Part shown: piece after piece, positions 42,942 to 51,815 of the stretch
How the letters are laid out: each line of letters starts with the position of its first letter
How positions within the stretch are numbered: position 1 is the stretch's first letter
Program-made: the position numbers and the translations under genes
NCBI GenBank assembly: GCA_002392765.1
Contig: DGHT01000003.1
Coordinates: forward strand, 819 to 53,847
Reading direction: 5' to 3'
Source: Verrucomicrobia bacterium UBA3841
GTDB lineage: Bacteria > Verrucomicrobiota > Kiritimatiellia > RFP12 > UBA1067
DNA: 53,029 bases
Notes under the pieces: generated by a model
Seen by the model: the letters and a program-made list of their open reading frames with translations, nothing else
What the model was told of the DNA's origin: nothing
Databases searched by the model: none

Positions 42942-44576
42942 TCACGAATCCTGCTCCTGCGCAAGTTCCTTTTCGAGGAGCGCCCTCGCGGATCCCGGGC
43001 CGGAAAGAAGGATTTTGAAATAACCTTCTATCTTCGCGGCGAGAGGCGTTTTCGAAAGATCTATTCCGAAGATGGACGCGTTCGACAGAATCGGCATGAG
43101 CTGTCCCGAATAGGTGGACGGGTCGTTCCACGCGATTCCGGCGAGCTTCGCCTGGAGTTCGTCTTTCAGCGGATCGGACGAGACTTCCATCGGAGCGCCC
43201 CTGTCGTCCACTCCAAGCAGATAGCGCATCCATCCGGCTATGGCGAGCGGGATGGCGACGAGCGAACCGAGATCGCGTCCGGACGCGATGTAGCTCTTCA
43301 CGGTTTCGCCGAAGCGGATGCCTACCTTCTGCGAGGTGTCCGTCGCGATGCGGCGGGGATCGTCCGGCATGAACACGTTGGGAAGACGGTCCTCGACCAC
43401 CTCGTCTATGAACGCCTTCGGGGAGAGTATGCCCGGATCCACGACGACGGGCAGCCCCTCGGCGTAACCAAGCCGTTTGACAAGCCGGACGATGTCTTTG
43501 TCCTTCATCTCCTCGCAGATGAGCGTGTATCCCAGAAGGCATCCGTACATGGACATTGCCGTATGCAGAGGATTGAGGCAGGTAGTCACTTTCATCTTCT
43601 CCGTTTTGTTGACGGTCCCGCGGTCGGTCATGTACACGCCGGCCTTTTCGAGCGCGGGGCGTCCGTTCGGGAACGCGTCCTCGACAACGAGATACTGCGG
43701 TTTCTCCGCATTCACAAAAGGCGCGATGAACGTTTTCTTCGATGTGACGACGGGCTCCATGCCGGCGATGCCGGCCTCCTCCAGCTGCTTCTGCACGAGA
43801 GGATGCGGACGCGGCGTTATCTTGTCGATCATCGACCAGGGGAACGAGACTTTGGACCCGTCCTCAAGATAGCCGGCGAATCCGGCGTCGGCCAGGCCCG
43901 CCTTCTCCCACGCGCGCGCGACATCGAGGACCGAGGCCATCAGCTTTTCGCCGTTGTGCGAGCAGTTGTCCATGGATACGACCGCAACGGGAAGAGCGCC
44001 CGCGCGGTAGCGTTCGAGAAGAAGCGCCGCGACTATCGACATCGCATGGCGCGGGGCGGCCGGGCCGTCTTTCATGTCGGCCTCGACTACGGGCAGATAC
44101 GCACCGTCCGGACGCTTTAGCGCGTACCCCTTCTCGGTTATCGTGAACGAAACCATCTTGAGCGAAGGCGCCCGGAAAATCTCCTTGAGCCTGGCGGACT
44201 GCCCGGCGTCGGAGAAATCCGCCTTGACCGCCTCCGCCACTCCCGCCAGGATCTCCTTGGACGTCGTGCCGTCGGGGTTAAGAAGAACGTTCAGCGTCAG
44301 ATTGTCGAAAGCCGTGTAGATTTTGTCGATTATGTCGTAGTCGAACGTGTCGCAGGCGATTATGCCGGTCTTCGCCGCGCCGGATTCGAGCAGACGCTGG
44401 GAGAGCGACCCTATGAAGCCGCGGAATATGTTTCCCGCGCCGAAATGGACCCATTCGGGTGTAGAGCGCGTCTGCGCGCGCATGGCGCCTATGTCGAACG
44501 ACGGCAGTTTCACGCCCGCCGATTCCCATGCCGCGGCGTTTTCTTTTACCGATTTCAGGTTTAGCTCCAGTTTCAT
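42942..44576 (-). CDS. Mannitol dehydrogenase family oxidoreductase (UxuB/MtlD-like)
   Basis: A 544-residue NAD-dependent polyol or hexuronate dehydrogenase. The Rossmann start VHFGAGNIFRGFIGSL is typical, as are VVSMDNCSHNGEKL (the SMDNxxxNG motif), DKITPRPHP and KVTTCLNPLHTAMSMYGCLLGY with the catalytic lysine. It could be fructuronate reductase, mannitol dehydrogenase or a relative; the sequence does not decide. AAGGAGG precedes the ATG. The gene follows murA by 22 bases and precedes GH31. Confidence 0.87.
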   Translation of the reverse strand: MKLELNLKSVKENAAAWESAGVKLPSFDIGAMRAQTRSTPEWVHFGAGNIFRGFIGSLSQRLLESGAAKTGIIACDTFDYDIIDKIYTAFDNLTLNVLLNPDGTTSKEILAGVAEAVKADFSDAGQSARLKEIFRAPSLKMVSFTITEKGYALKRPDGAYLPVVEADMKDGPAAPRHAMSIVAALLLERYRAGALPVAVVSMDNCSHNGEKLMASVLDVARAWEKAGLADAGFAGYLEDGSKVSFPWSMIDKITPRPHPLVQKQLEEAGIAGMEPVVTSKKTFIAPFVNAEKPQYLVVEDAFPNGRPALEKAGVYMTDRGTVNKTEKMKVTTCLNPLHTAMSMYGCLLGYTLICEEMKDKDIVRLVKRLGYAEGLPVVVDPGILSPKAFIDEVVEDRLPNVFMPDDPRRIATDTSQKVGIRFGETVKSYIASGRDLGSLVAIPLAIAGWMRYLLGVDDRGAPMEVSSDPLKDELQAKLAGIAWNDPSTYSGQLMPILSNASIFGIDLSKTPLAAKIEGYFKILLSGPGSARALLEKELAQEQDS

Positions 44577-44598
44577 TTTCCCTCCTTTTCTTGTAAAA

Positions 44599-45873
44599 TC
44601 ATCTGCGGATTATATCGGCTCCGAGTCTCGCGAATTCCTTCTCGACCGCCACATACCCCCTGTCTATGATTTCCGCGTTCGATATCTCGGACTTTCCCCG
44701 CGCGGCAAGCGCCGCGATCACGAGCGCGATTCCGGCGCGTATGTCCGGGGTGGCCACGTTGCAGCCGTACAGGGGCGAGGGGCCCGTCACGACAACGCGG
44801 TGCGGGTCGCACTGCACTATCTTCGCGCCCATCTGCCTGAGCGCGTCGACGAAGTAAAGGCGCGACTCGAACATCTTTTCGAAGAAAAGGCATGTGCCGC
44901 GCGTCTGCGTCGCCAGGACGATGAGCATTGACATCATGTCCGACGGGAACTGCGGCCACGGGCCGTCCGACACCGACGGTATCGTCTCGCCGAGGTCGTA
45001 CCTCATCTTGAGCCTTCTTTTCGGAACGTACCTCAGCGTCCGCGCCTTGTCGTCTATCGTCCATGTCACGCCGAAGCGCCTGAACGCGCCTTCCATGACG
45101 GCGAACGGTTCCGCGTCGATTCCTTCGAGCACGAGCTCCCCTCCGGTGACGGCGGCGGCCACGATGTAGCTGCCCGCTTCTATGTAGTCGCATCCGACCC
45201 TCGCGGTGCAGCCGTGCAGACGTTCCACGCCGTCGACCGTCAGCAGGTTCGTCCCGGCGCCTGATATCTTCGCCCCCATCGAATTGAGCATCGCGGCGAG
45301 ATCCTGCACATGCGGCTCGCACGCGGCATTGTATATCTCCGTGCGCCCTTTTGCGAGAACGCTGGCCATCAGGATGTTTTCCGTCGCGGTCACGCTCGCC
45401 TCGTCGAGAAGCATCCTGCACCCCCTGAGCTGTCCGGAAAGCCGCAGCGATTTGCGTCCGGCCGACGTTTTCGCGCCGAGGCGCTCGAAGCCGGCGAAAT
45501 GCGTGTCGAGCCGTCTGTGTCCTATCTGGTCGCCGCCCGGCGGAGGGAGGCTGACCGCCCCCGCGCGCGCAAGAATCGGCCCGGCGAAAAGGAAACTCGT
45601 CCTGGTGCGCGAAGCGACGGCGGCGGAAATTCTCGCAGAACGGATGCGCTCGGCGTGTATCTCCACCCTCCCCTCGGAGCGCGCGACCTTGGCGCCGAAT
45701 CCTTTCGCCGTATCGAGCATCACCGAAACGTCGGCTATGTCCGGCACGTTTTCGAGGACGACGGGCTCGTCCGTCAGCATCGCCGCCGCGATCATCGGAA
45801 GCGCCGCGTTTTTGTTGCCGGGCACCGTATGGACGCCCGACACCGGTTTTCTGCCGTCGATCCTCAAATACAT
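44599..45873 (-). CDS. murA: UDP-N-acetylglucosamine enolpyruvyl transferase with Asp115
   Basis: A 424-residue enzyme for the first committed step of peptidoglycan synthesis. PGNKNAALP has the conserved K22 and N23. The catalytic loop reads PPPGGDQIGHR, with Asp (codon at 45529-45531) where most MurA proteins have Cys115. Asp at this position is known to keep activity and give intrinsic fosfomycin resistance in Mycobacterium and Chlamydia. The gene has AAAAGGAATAGCG before the ATG and follows the metallophosphoesterase stop by 2 bases. Confidence 0.95.
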   Translation of the reverse strand: MYLRIDGRKPVSGVHTVPGNKNAALPMIAAAMLTDEPVVLENVPDIADVSVMLDTAKGFGAKVARSEGRVEIHAERIRSARISAAVASRTRTSFLFAGPILARAGAVSLPPPGGDQIGHRRLDTHFAGFERLGAKTSAGRKSLRLSGQLRGCRMLLDEASVTATENILMASVLAKGRTEIYNAACEPHVQDLAAMLNSMGAKISGAGTNLLTVDGVERLHGCTARVGCDYIEAGSYIVAAAVTGGELVLEGIDAEPFAVMEGAFRRFGVTWTIDDKARTLRYVPKRRLKMRYDLGETIPSVSDGPWPQFPSDMMSMLIVLATQTRGTCLFFEKMFESRLYFVDALRQMGAKIVQCDPHRVVVTGPSPLYGCNVATPDIRAGIALVIAALAARGKSEISNAEIIDRGYVAVEKEFARLGADIIRR

Positions 45874-45875
45874 CG

Positions 45876-47006
45876 CTATTCCTTTTCCCCCCTGCGAAGA
45901 GTTATCAGACAGATTTCGGAGTCGTTGAAAAGCCGCACGGGGAAGCCCGCCCACTGTCCTGCGCCGGACGACACGTAGATCGTGCGCCCGTCCTGGCCGC
46001 GGTATGCGCCCGAGTACATCCCGTCGTTGAACGCCGCGACGAGATTGCGCATCACGGGGGCGACGCCGCCGTGGGTATGCCCGGAAAGCTGGAGATCCAC
46101 CTTTGCCGACGGATGCGGCAGATGGAGTTTGTCGTAATCGATGTACGGCCGGTGCTGGAGCAGAATCCGGAATTCGCCGTTTGTCGCGGACGCGAAAGCC
46201 TTGTCGACGTCCGGCGGCGGGAATCCTTTCATCGCGCACTGCGGATCGTCTACGCCCGCGACCGCCAGGCCGGGGCGCGGGAACGCGCATTCGCTGGAAA
46301 GGAACGAAAGCCCCGCCTCGCGGTAGCGTTCCATCCAGCGGAACGTGTCGTAGTAGTATTCGTGGTTGCCGGTCACCGCCAGAACGCCGTCGCGTCCCTT
46401 CAGCGAACAGATCGGCTCCGCGTTCTCGAACTGGTCTTCCGACATGCCGTCGGAATAGTCGCCCGCAAGACACACCAGATCCGCATCCAGAGAATTGACG
46501 GCATCCACGATCGCCTGCGTCCTCCATCTGCGCGAAGCGGCCGAAGCGTGGACGTCGGTTACGAGTGCGATTCTGTAGCCGTCGAGCGCCGCAGGCAGGC
46601 TGGCGAAGCGCATTTCGACCTCGCGCACGGCCGGAGCGACTACGCCGGAGCGCACTCCGGCCGCCGCCGCCGTCCATGCGACGGCTGGCAGGGAAACGAG
46701 CCAGAACTTGCTGCGCGGCGTGCGCGTGAGATACCTGACCGGAAGCGCCGCGATCGAAACAGGCACGAGAAGGCACATGCCGGAATACGCGCAGCTCCAG
46801 ACCCATATCAGGACCTCGGGCAGTTCCGGCGCGAACATGCTTCTGCCGAGGATGTCGAAGAAAAGGAATTTCGATGCGCAGAGGGTGAGTGCGGCCAGCC
46901 ATGCGACCCTGCCGCCCGCGCGCATCTTCGACGGCAGTATGAACGTCAGAAAAAGCAGAAACACGAGGAAGAAAGGGAACGCGGCGAAGAAAACCTTGAA
47001 AAACAT
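45876..47006 (-). CDS. Membrane-anchored metallophosphoesterase (YkuE-like)
   Basis: A 376-residue protein. Four to five membrane segments occupy residues 1-125; a calcineurin-like domain follows with LVTDVHASA, LAGDYSDG, TGNHEYYYD, LLQHRP and LSGHTHGG, all metal-site motifs. This architecture matches the YkuE/YaeI type, some of which act on phospholipids or UDP-linked lipids. The gene begins 1 base after the rsgA stop and ends 2 bases before murA, suggesting an envelope-related role. Substrate unknown. Confidence 0.87.
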   Translation of the reverse strand: MFFKVFFAAFPFFLVFLLFLTFILPSKMRAGGRVAWLAALTLCASKFLFFDILGRSMFAPELPEVLIWVWSCAYSGMCLLVPVSIAALPVRYLTRTPRSKFWLVSLPAVAWTAAAAGVRSGVVAPAVREVEMRFASLPAALDGYRIALVTDVHASAASRRWRTQAIVDAVNSLDADLVCLAGDYSDGMSEDQFENAEPICSLKGRDGVLAVTGNHEYYYDTFRWMERYREAGLSFLSSECAFPRPGLAVAGVDDPQCAMKGFPPPDVDKAFASATNGEFRILLQHRPYIDYDKLHLPHPSAKVDLQLSGHTHGGVAPVMRNLVAAFNDGMYSGAYRGQDGRTIYVSSGAGQWAGFPVRLFNDSEICLITLRRGEKE

Positions 47007-47007
47007 G

Positions 47008-47880
47008 TCACTTCCTCCATCTGTGGGTCGACTCGCCCTTGGCGCGGAGGATGTCCGTCTCGCCTACGATGCCGATCTCGCGCACGCCGGGAGTGTCGAG
47101 GGCGAGCGCGCCGGACGGCAGCAGGAACAGTTCGCGAACTGTCGTTGTATGCCTGCCCTTCCCGCTCCATTCCTGGATTTCCTGCGTATCCTGGAGGATT
47201 TCCCCCGCGAGATGGTTGAGCAGCGTGGACTTGCCGACGCCCGAACTGCCGACAAACGCGACTGTTTCACCCTTCGCGAAGTAGGGGGACAAAGCGTCTA
47301 GGCCGTCGCCGGTCGCGACCGATATGCCGATTGCCCTGCATCCAAGGGATTCGGCCTCGCGGACTCGATTCTGCGCATCGCCGGGCGCGAGGTCGGTTTT
47401 GGTCAGGACGACGACCGCCTGCGCCCTGCCCATGCTGCCGGAAAGCGCGAGATAGCGCGAAAGCCGCGGAAGCGAAAAGTTTCCGGTCACCGACATCATT
47501 ATGAAAAGCGTGTCGAAATTGACCGCGAGAATCTGGCTTTTCCGCCTCGCTGCCGGATCCTTGCGCTCGAACGCGGAAAACCGCGGCAGCACGGACGTTA
47601 TCATGCTTTCCCCGCCGGGGTTGTAGATGAAACGCACGAAATCGCCGGTGACTGGTTTTACTGCGGAATCCTCTCCGGCGACTACCTGTTCGATCAGGCC
47701 GGACGAGAATGTTTTCGCCTTTGTCGACTTTCCGGCGAACGCGCTTTTCTTCTTTCTCGCCAGAACCGGCTGCGTGGATTCGTCGCACACTATCTTGAAA
47801 TAATCGCCGTGCGAACTCGTCACGCGCCCGATTCCGGGAGCGGACTCGCCTCTCCAGCCGAAATCGGCAAGCCGCGACAT
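47008..47880 (-). CDS. rsgA: RsgA-type circularly permuted GTPase lacking the zinc domain
   Basis: A 290-residue protein. An OB-fold N-terminus precedes a circularly permuted GTPase: VLTKTDLAP (G4), then GSSGVGKSTLLNHLAG (G1) and DTPGVREIG (G3). RsgA matures the small ribosomal subunit. Usual members are about 290-350 residues and end in a Cys/His zinc domain after G3. Here the protein stops about 20 residues after G3 (THRWRK) with no cysteine pattern. An insert of about 25 basic residues in the OB fold (KKKSAFAGKSTKAKTF) keeps the total length near normal. I see no frame continuing the zinc domain in the next gene. Confidence 0.85.
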   Translation of the reverse strand: MSRLADFGWRGESAPGIGRVTSSHGDYFKIVCDESTQPVLARKKKSAFAGKSTKAKTFSSGLIEQVVAGEDSAVKPVTGDFVRFIYNPGGESMITSVLPRFSAFERKDPAARRKSQILAVNFDTLFIMMSVTGNFSLPRLSRYLALSGSMGRAQAVVVLTKTDLAPGDAQNRVREAESLGCRAIGISVATGDGLDALSPYFAKGETVAFVGSSGVGKSTLLNHLAGEILQDTQEIQEWSGKGRHTTTVRELFLLPSGALALDTPGVREIGIVGETDILRAKGESTHRWRK

Positions 47881-47882
47881 GT

Positions 47883-48266
47883 TTACTCGCCTCCGCAATC
47901 GTACATATCCGAGAATGCGCTTTTGAAATCGTACTCGTAGCCGTACGACTCGGGCACCTCGAAGTCGTCCCTGTTGAGACGTTTGGACTCGACGAGGTTG
48001 AAAATCATCTCGCTGACGTCGCCGAATTCCGAAAGGCCCCATTCGTTCATGACATGGAGCGCGAGAACGCCGTACTGCTCGATGGCGAATATCCTGAACT
48101 CGTCGAGTATGTCGTGTATATGGATCGGACGGTTCTCGGGACCGATGTTCCCGAGAACCGCCATGAGATACGCGTACGCGTTCGCCGCGTACCGCTTGTC
48201 CCTCGCCAGGACGTCCTCGAAGGAATCCCTGGTGAAGTCTATCTCCTCAATGCGGCCGCCCTGCAT
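47883..48266 (-). CDS. Minf_1886-type conserved protein (PVC-restricted)
   Basis: A 127-residue protein matching by eye the Verrucomicrobia/Planctomycetes-restricted family (RDKRYAANAYAYLMAVLG, HIHDILDEFRIFAIEQYG, ALHVMNEWGLSEFGDVSEMIFNLVE in outline). No biochemical function is known. The start is the ATG at 48266 overlapping the pgk stop (TGATG); a GTG one codon upstream is possible. It lies between pgk and rsgA with almost no spacing. It is the clearest lineage marker in the window. Confidence 0.75.
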   Translation of the reverse strand: MQGGRIEEIDFTRDSFEDVLARDKRYAANAYAYLMAVLGNIGPENRPIHIHDILDEFRIFAIEQYGVLALHVMNEWGLSEFGDVSEMIFNLVESKRLNRDDFEVPESYGYEYDFKSAFSDMYDCGGE

Positions 48267-49579
48267 CACTTGTCGTCGAGCGCCGCGACGCCGGGGAGCG
48301 TTTTGCCTTCGAGGAATTCGAGGCTTGCGCCGCCGCCGGTGGACACGTGGCTCATTTCAGGCGCCTTGCCGCTCTTCTTCACCGCGCTGACGCTGTCGCC
48401 GCCGCCGATGATGGAAACGCCGCCGTTGGCCTTGACAGTGGCGACCGCGTCGCACACGCCGTAGGTGCCCTTGGAGAGCGGAGCGAATTCGAAGCAGCCC
48501 ATGGGGCCGTTCCAGACAACCGTCTTGGCGCTCTTGACGGCTTCGGAGAAAAGCTCGACGGATTTAGGTCCGATGTCAAGACCCATCCAGCCTTCGGGGA
48601 TGTCGCCATCGACGACCTTCATCTGGATGTCGCTGGCGTCCTTCGTCTCGGGGAACTTGTCGGCGATGACATTGTCCACCGGCAGGAGGATCTTGATGCC
48701 CTTGGCTTCGGCGGCATCGAGCATTTCCTTGCAGTACGCCACCTGGTCGTCCTCGCAGAGGGAGTTGCCGACCTTGTATCCCTGGGCCTTCTTGAACGTG
48801 TAGGCCATGCCGCCGCCGATGATGAGCGTGTCGACCTTGTTCAGGAGGCTCTTGACGACCGCGAGCTTGTCGGAGACCTTCGCGCCGCCGAGGATGGCCA
48901 CGAACGGACGCACGGGATTCTCCACGGCGTCGCCGAGGAACTTGATTTCCTTCTCGAGAAGGAATCCGGAAACCGCGGGCTTGATGTAGTCGGCTATGAC
49001 GGCCGTGGAAGCGTGGGCGCGGTGGGCCGTGCCGAATGCGTCGTTGCAGTAGAGATCGCCGTAGGATGCGAGCTTCTTCGACATCTTGGCGCGCTCTTCC
49101 TTGAGTTCGGCCTTCTTCGCGGCGAATTCCTCGTCGGTCAGATGGATGCCCTTCTTTTCGTCATCCTTCTTGACCTTGCCGTCCTCGGCCTTGTAGAAGC
49201 GGGTGTTTTCGAGGAGAGCGACTTCGCCCGGCTTGAGAGCCTTGACGACATCGTCTGCCGCCATGCAGTCCGGGACGAACTTGACCGCGATGCCGAGCTT
49301 CTCGGAAAGAGCGTCGGCGACGGGCTTCAAGGTGAACGCCGCGTTCGCGGGATCGGCGGGCTTTCCGAGTTTCACGCCTTTCGGACGGCCGAGGTGACTC
49401 ATGAGAACGAGGCTGCCGCCATGTTCGAGAACATACTTGATCGACGGAAGCGCGGCGACGATGCGGGTATCGTCTGTTATCTTGCCGGAACCGTCTTTCG
49501 CCATGGGAACGTTGAAATCGACGCGCATTACGACGCGCTTGCCCGAAAGTTCCACATCCCTCAGTGTTTTCTTTGCCAT
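48266..49579 (-). CDS. pgk: Phosphoglycerate kinase
   Basis: A 437-residue glycolytic kinase. Landmarks are VVMRVDFNVPM, LMSHLGRPKG, GDLYCNDAFGTAHRAHAS, FVAILGGAKVSDKL, GGGMAYTFKKAQG, VVWNGPMGCFEFAP and the closing STGGGASLEFLEGK. The usual length is near 395; about 30 extra residues (KDDEKKGIHLTDEEFAAKKAELK) sit near residue 130. AAAGGAATAG precedes the ATG. It heads a seven-gene array that ends with GH31. Confidence 0.96.
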   Translation of the reverse strand: MAKKTLRDVELSGKRVVMRVDFNVPMAKDGSGKITDDTRIVAALPSIKYVLEHGGSLVLMSHLGRPKGVKLGKPADPANAAFTLKPVADALSEKLGIAVKFVPDCMAADDVVKALKPGEVALLENTRFYKAEDGKVKKDDEKKGIHLTDEEFAAKKAELKEERAKMSKKLASYGDLYCNDAFGTAHRAHASTAVIADYIKPAVSGFLLEKEIKFLGDAVENPVRPFVAILGGAKVSDKLAVVKSLLNKVDTLIIGGGMAYTFKKAQGYKVGNSLCEDDQVAYCKEMLDAAEAKGIKILLPVDNVIADKFPETKDASDIQMKVVDGDIPEGWMGLDIGPKSVELFSEAVKSAKTVVWNGPMGCFEFAPLSKGTYGVCDAVATVKANGGVSIIGGGDSVSAVKKSGKAPEMSHVSTGGGASLEFLEGKTLPGVAALDDK

Positions 49580-49617
49580 TTTTCTATTCCTTTTTTTGTT
49601 TTGCCTTTTGAAATCGG

Positions 49618-49650
49618 AAAGGGCATCAAAATGCGATTTCGATGCCCTTT
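49618..49650. terminator. Perfect 10-bp hairpin between rpsT and pgk
   Basis: AAAGGGCATC (49618-49627) pairs fully with GATGCCCTTT (49641-49650). Only a short T run follows on either strand, so it may be a weak terminator or a processing stem downstream of rpsT. Confidence 0.55.
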
Positions 49651-49686
49651 TGCACTCACATTCCCTTTTTTACCTTCTTTTTCCGG

Positions 49687-49962
49687 TTACTTCTGGAGTT
49701 TGTTGAGTTTGAGCTGGGCGCGGGATTTCTTCCGGTCCGCGGTATTCTTGGTGATAATCCCCTTCTTGACGGCCTTGTCGAGCCCGGAGACGAATTCCTT
49801 GAACTTCTTGTCTGCGGTATCCTTGTCGGCGGCGTCGACCGCCTTGAACAGCTTCTTGTGCGAATCGTGAAGCTTCGCCTTCGCGACAGAATTGCGCTTG
49901 TTGGCCTTTGCGTTCTGACGATCACGTTTTCTGGCGGCGCGTCCGCCCTTGATATTTGCCAT
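49687..49962 (-). CDS. rpsT: 30S ribosomal protein S20
   Basis: A 91-residue, Lys/Arg-rich helical protein of normal S20 length (MANIKGGRAARKRDRQNAKA, then SVAKAKLHDSHKKLFKAVD and KGIITKNTADRKKSRAQLKL). It binds 16S rRNA in the body of the small subunit. It has its own promoter at 49999 and an AAGGA before the ATG. Confidence 0.95.
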   Translation of the reverse strand: MANIKGGRAARKRDRQNAKANKRNSVAKAKLHDSHKKLFKAVDAADKDTADKKFKEFVSGLDKAVKKGIITKNTADRKKSRAQLKLNKLQK

Positions 49963-49998
49963 TTTTATTATCCTTATTTATGGGAATGTTCGCATAAT

Positions 49999-50010
49999 AT
50001 TCTATCAAAA
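49999..50010 (-). promoter_or_regulatory. Extended -10 promoter of rpsT
   Basis: TTTTGA followed by TAGAAT (49999-50004), with a leader of about 30 bases before the ATG at 49962. Confidence 0.7.
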
Positions 50011-50093
50011 ATAGGCAAAAAGGCAATATAAAATTTCATTAATGTTGTTTTGCGGGTGCGATGTTGAAGAACCCCCGCTATGCGGCGGCATCA

Positions 50094-50120
50094 GGGAGAT
50101 GCGGCATCTTGCCGCGTCAT
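50094..50120. repeat. REP-like palindrome, family A, between uup and rpsT
   Basis: GGGAGATGCGGCATCTTGCCGC, the reverse orientation of the copy at 5840-5862 with the same GCGGC/GCCGC stem. Confidence 0.7.
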
Positions 50121-50142
50121 CCCCCCCCCTATTCCCCTTCCC

Positions 50143-51813
50143 TCACGCGCCGGCGCGGCTTTCAAGTTCGGCCCAGCGCTCGACGGCCGCGTCGAGAGTC
50201 TTCTGGATGCCCGGGATCCGGGCGTAGCTGTCGCGGTTCGCGACAGGATCGGACGAAAGGATCTCCGCTATTTCGCGTTCCATCGCGTCTATGAGCCCTG
50301 GCAGTTCGTCAAGTTCGCGCTTCTCTTTGTAGGAAAGTTTTTTCGAGGCTGGCGCGGGCGAGGCAGCGGCGGGCGGGGCGGTCCGGGATTGCGGTCTGGC
50401 GGCATCCGTCTCCTTCGGGCGCTGGCGCTCGTAGTCGGCGTATCCGCCGGGATACTGTCTCACGAGGCCGTCCCCCTCCAGCACGAATGTCGAAGTAACT
50501 ACATTGTCGAGAAACTCCCTGTCGTGCGAAACGAGCAGAAGCGTGCCTTTGTAGTTCAACAGCTGCTCTTCGAGAAGTTCCAGCGTCTCAATGTCAAGAT
50601 CGTTTGTCGGCTCGTCCATCGCCAGAAGGTTCGCCGGCTTCAGGAAAAGCTTCGCGAGCATCAGCCGCGCGCGTTCGCCGCCGGAAAGCGCCTTGACCGG
50701 GGTGCGCACGCGCTCCGGGGCGAAGAGGAAATCGGCGAGATACGAGTAGACGTGTTTCTTGACGCCTCCGACGACTACTTCGTCTCGGTCGCTTGCGATG
50801 TTTTCGCCGACGGTAAGCTCAGGCTTGATCTCGCTCCGGAGCTGGTCGAAAAAGGCCAGCCGCACGTTCGTCCCGGTCGAGACCGCTCCGGAAGACGGCG
50901 CAAGCCGGCCGGTGAGCAGATTCAGAAGAGTCGTCTTGCCCGCACCGTTGCGCCCGAGTATGCCGATCCGCTCGCCGCGAAGCACGTCGGCGGTGAAATC
51001 CCTGACGACAGGATGAGCCGGATCGTAGCCGAACGACAGATTTTCGATTTTGACGACGCGCTCTCCTCCCGGAGCGGCGGTGTCGAGTTTCATCGTCGCG
51101 GTTTGCGGCGCCGACCTCCTGGCGGCGAACTCCTCGCGAAGTTTTTCAAGCGCCGCGACGCGCCCTTCGTTGCGCGTGGTGCGCGCCTTGACGCCGCGCC
51201 GTATCCACGCCTCCTCTTTGGCGAGTTTCTTCGCTTTCCGCTCCCAATACACGGCTTCGTCGGCCATAAGTTCGGCCTTCCGGCGCAGGAACGTCGGGTA
51301 GTCGCACTCCCATCCGGACAGTTCGCCGCGGTCCAGGTCGAATATCTTCGCCGCCGTACGCTTCAGGAACCGGCGGTCGTGGGTCACTATGACGACGGCC
51401 ATCTCGCGCTGTCTGCGGATCATCCCTTCCAGCCAGTCGATCGCCTCTACGTCGAGATGGTTGGTGGGCTCGTCCAGCAGCAGGATGTCGGGACGCGTCA
51501 GAAGCGCGTCCTCGAGTATCTTCCGTCGCCGGCGTCCCCCCGAAAGCGCGTTAAACGCGTCGTCCCCAGGCCGGTCCGCGGGAACCGATTGCGGGACGTA
51601 CTCGACATGAATCCCCGGCGCGCGGACGATCTCGCCAGAATCCGGCTCGAGCTCGCCCGCGATCGTTTTGAGAAGCGTGGACTTCCCTTCGCCGTTCCTC
51701 CCCGTAAGCGCGGCGCGAAGTCCTTTCGAAATCGAAAGCGACACGCCGTCCAACACTGGCGGCCCGCCGAACGCCAGGGAAACATCTTTGAGAGAAAGAA
51801 GAAAATCGCTCAT
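50143..51813 (-). CDS. uup: ABC-F ATPase, Uup type
   Basis: A 556-residue soluble protein with two ABC domains: Walker A GRNGEGKSTLL and GRNGAGKTTLL; signatures LSGGRRRRKI and LSGGERARLM; Walker B LLDEPTNHLDVEAID and AMDEPTNDLDIETLE. A C-terminal coiled coil (KLSYKEKRELDELPGLIDAMERE) marks Uup. Uup acts on branched DNA intermediates and ribosomes in other bacteria. The ATG at 51813 is 2 bases after the stop of a small upstream gene (TGA-AC-ATG) and has only a weak AGG, so translation is probably coupled to that gene. The annotation start should not be pushed upstream to 51975. Confidence 0.92.
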   Translation of the reverse strand: MSDFLLSLKDVSLAFGGPPVLDGVSLSISKGLRAALTGRNGEGKSTLLKTIAGELEPDSGEIVRAPGIHVEYVPQSVPADRPGDDAFNALSGGRRRRKILEDALLTRPDILLLDEPTNHLDVEAIDWLEGMIRRQREMAVVIVTHDRRFLKRTAAKIFDLDRGELSGWECDYPTFLRRKAELMADEAVYWERKAKKLAKEEAWIRRGVKARTTRNEGRVAALEKLREEFAARRSAPQTATMKLDTAAPGGERVVKIENLSFGYDPAHPVVRDFTADVLRGERIGILGRNGAGKTTLLNLLTGRLAPSSGAVSTGTNVRLAFFDQLRSEIKPELTVGENIASDRDEVVVGGVKKHVYSYLADFLFAPERVRTPVKALSGGERARLMLAKLFLKPANLLAMDEPTNDLDIETLELLEEQLLNYKGTLLLVSHDREFLDNVVTSTFVLEGDGLVRQYPGGYADYERQRPKETDAARPQSRTAPPAAASPAPASKKLSYKEKRELDELPGLIDAMEREIAEILSSDPVANRDSYARIPGIQKTLDAAVERWAELESRAGA

Positions 51814-51815
51814 GT

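Noticed and set aside
44611..44620. Another TATAAT-like promoter near the murA end
   Set aside because: The stretch GGATTATATCGG lies inside the murA coding end and lacks the T-tract and TGA context.
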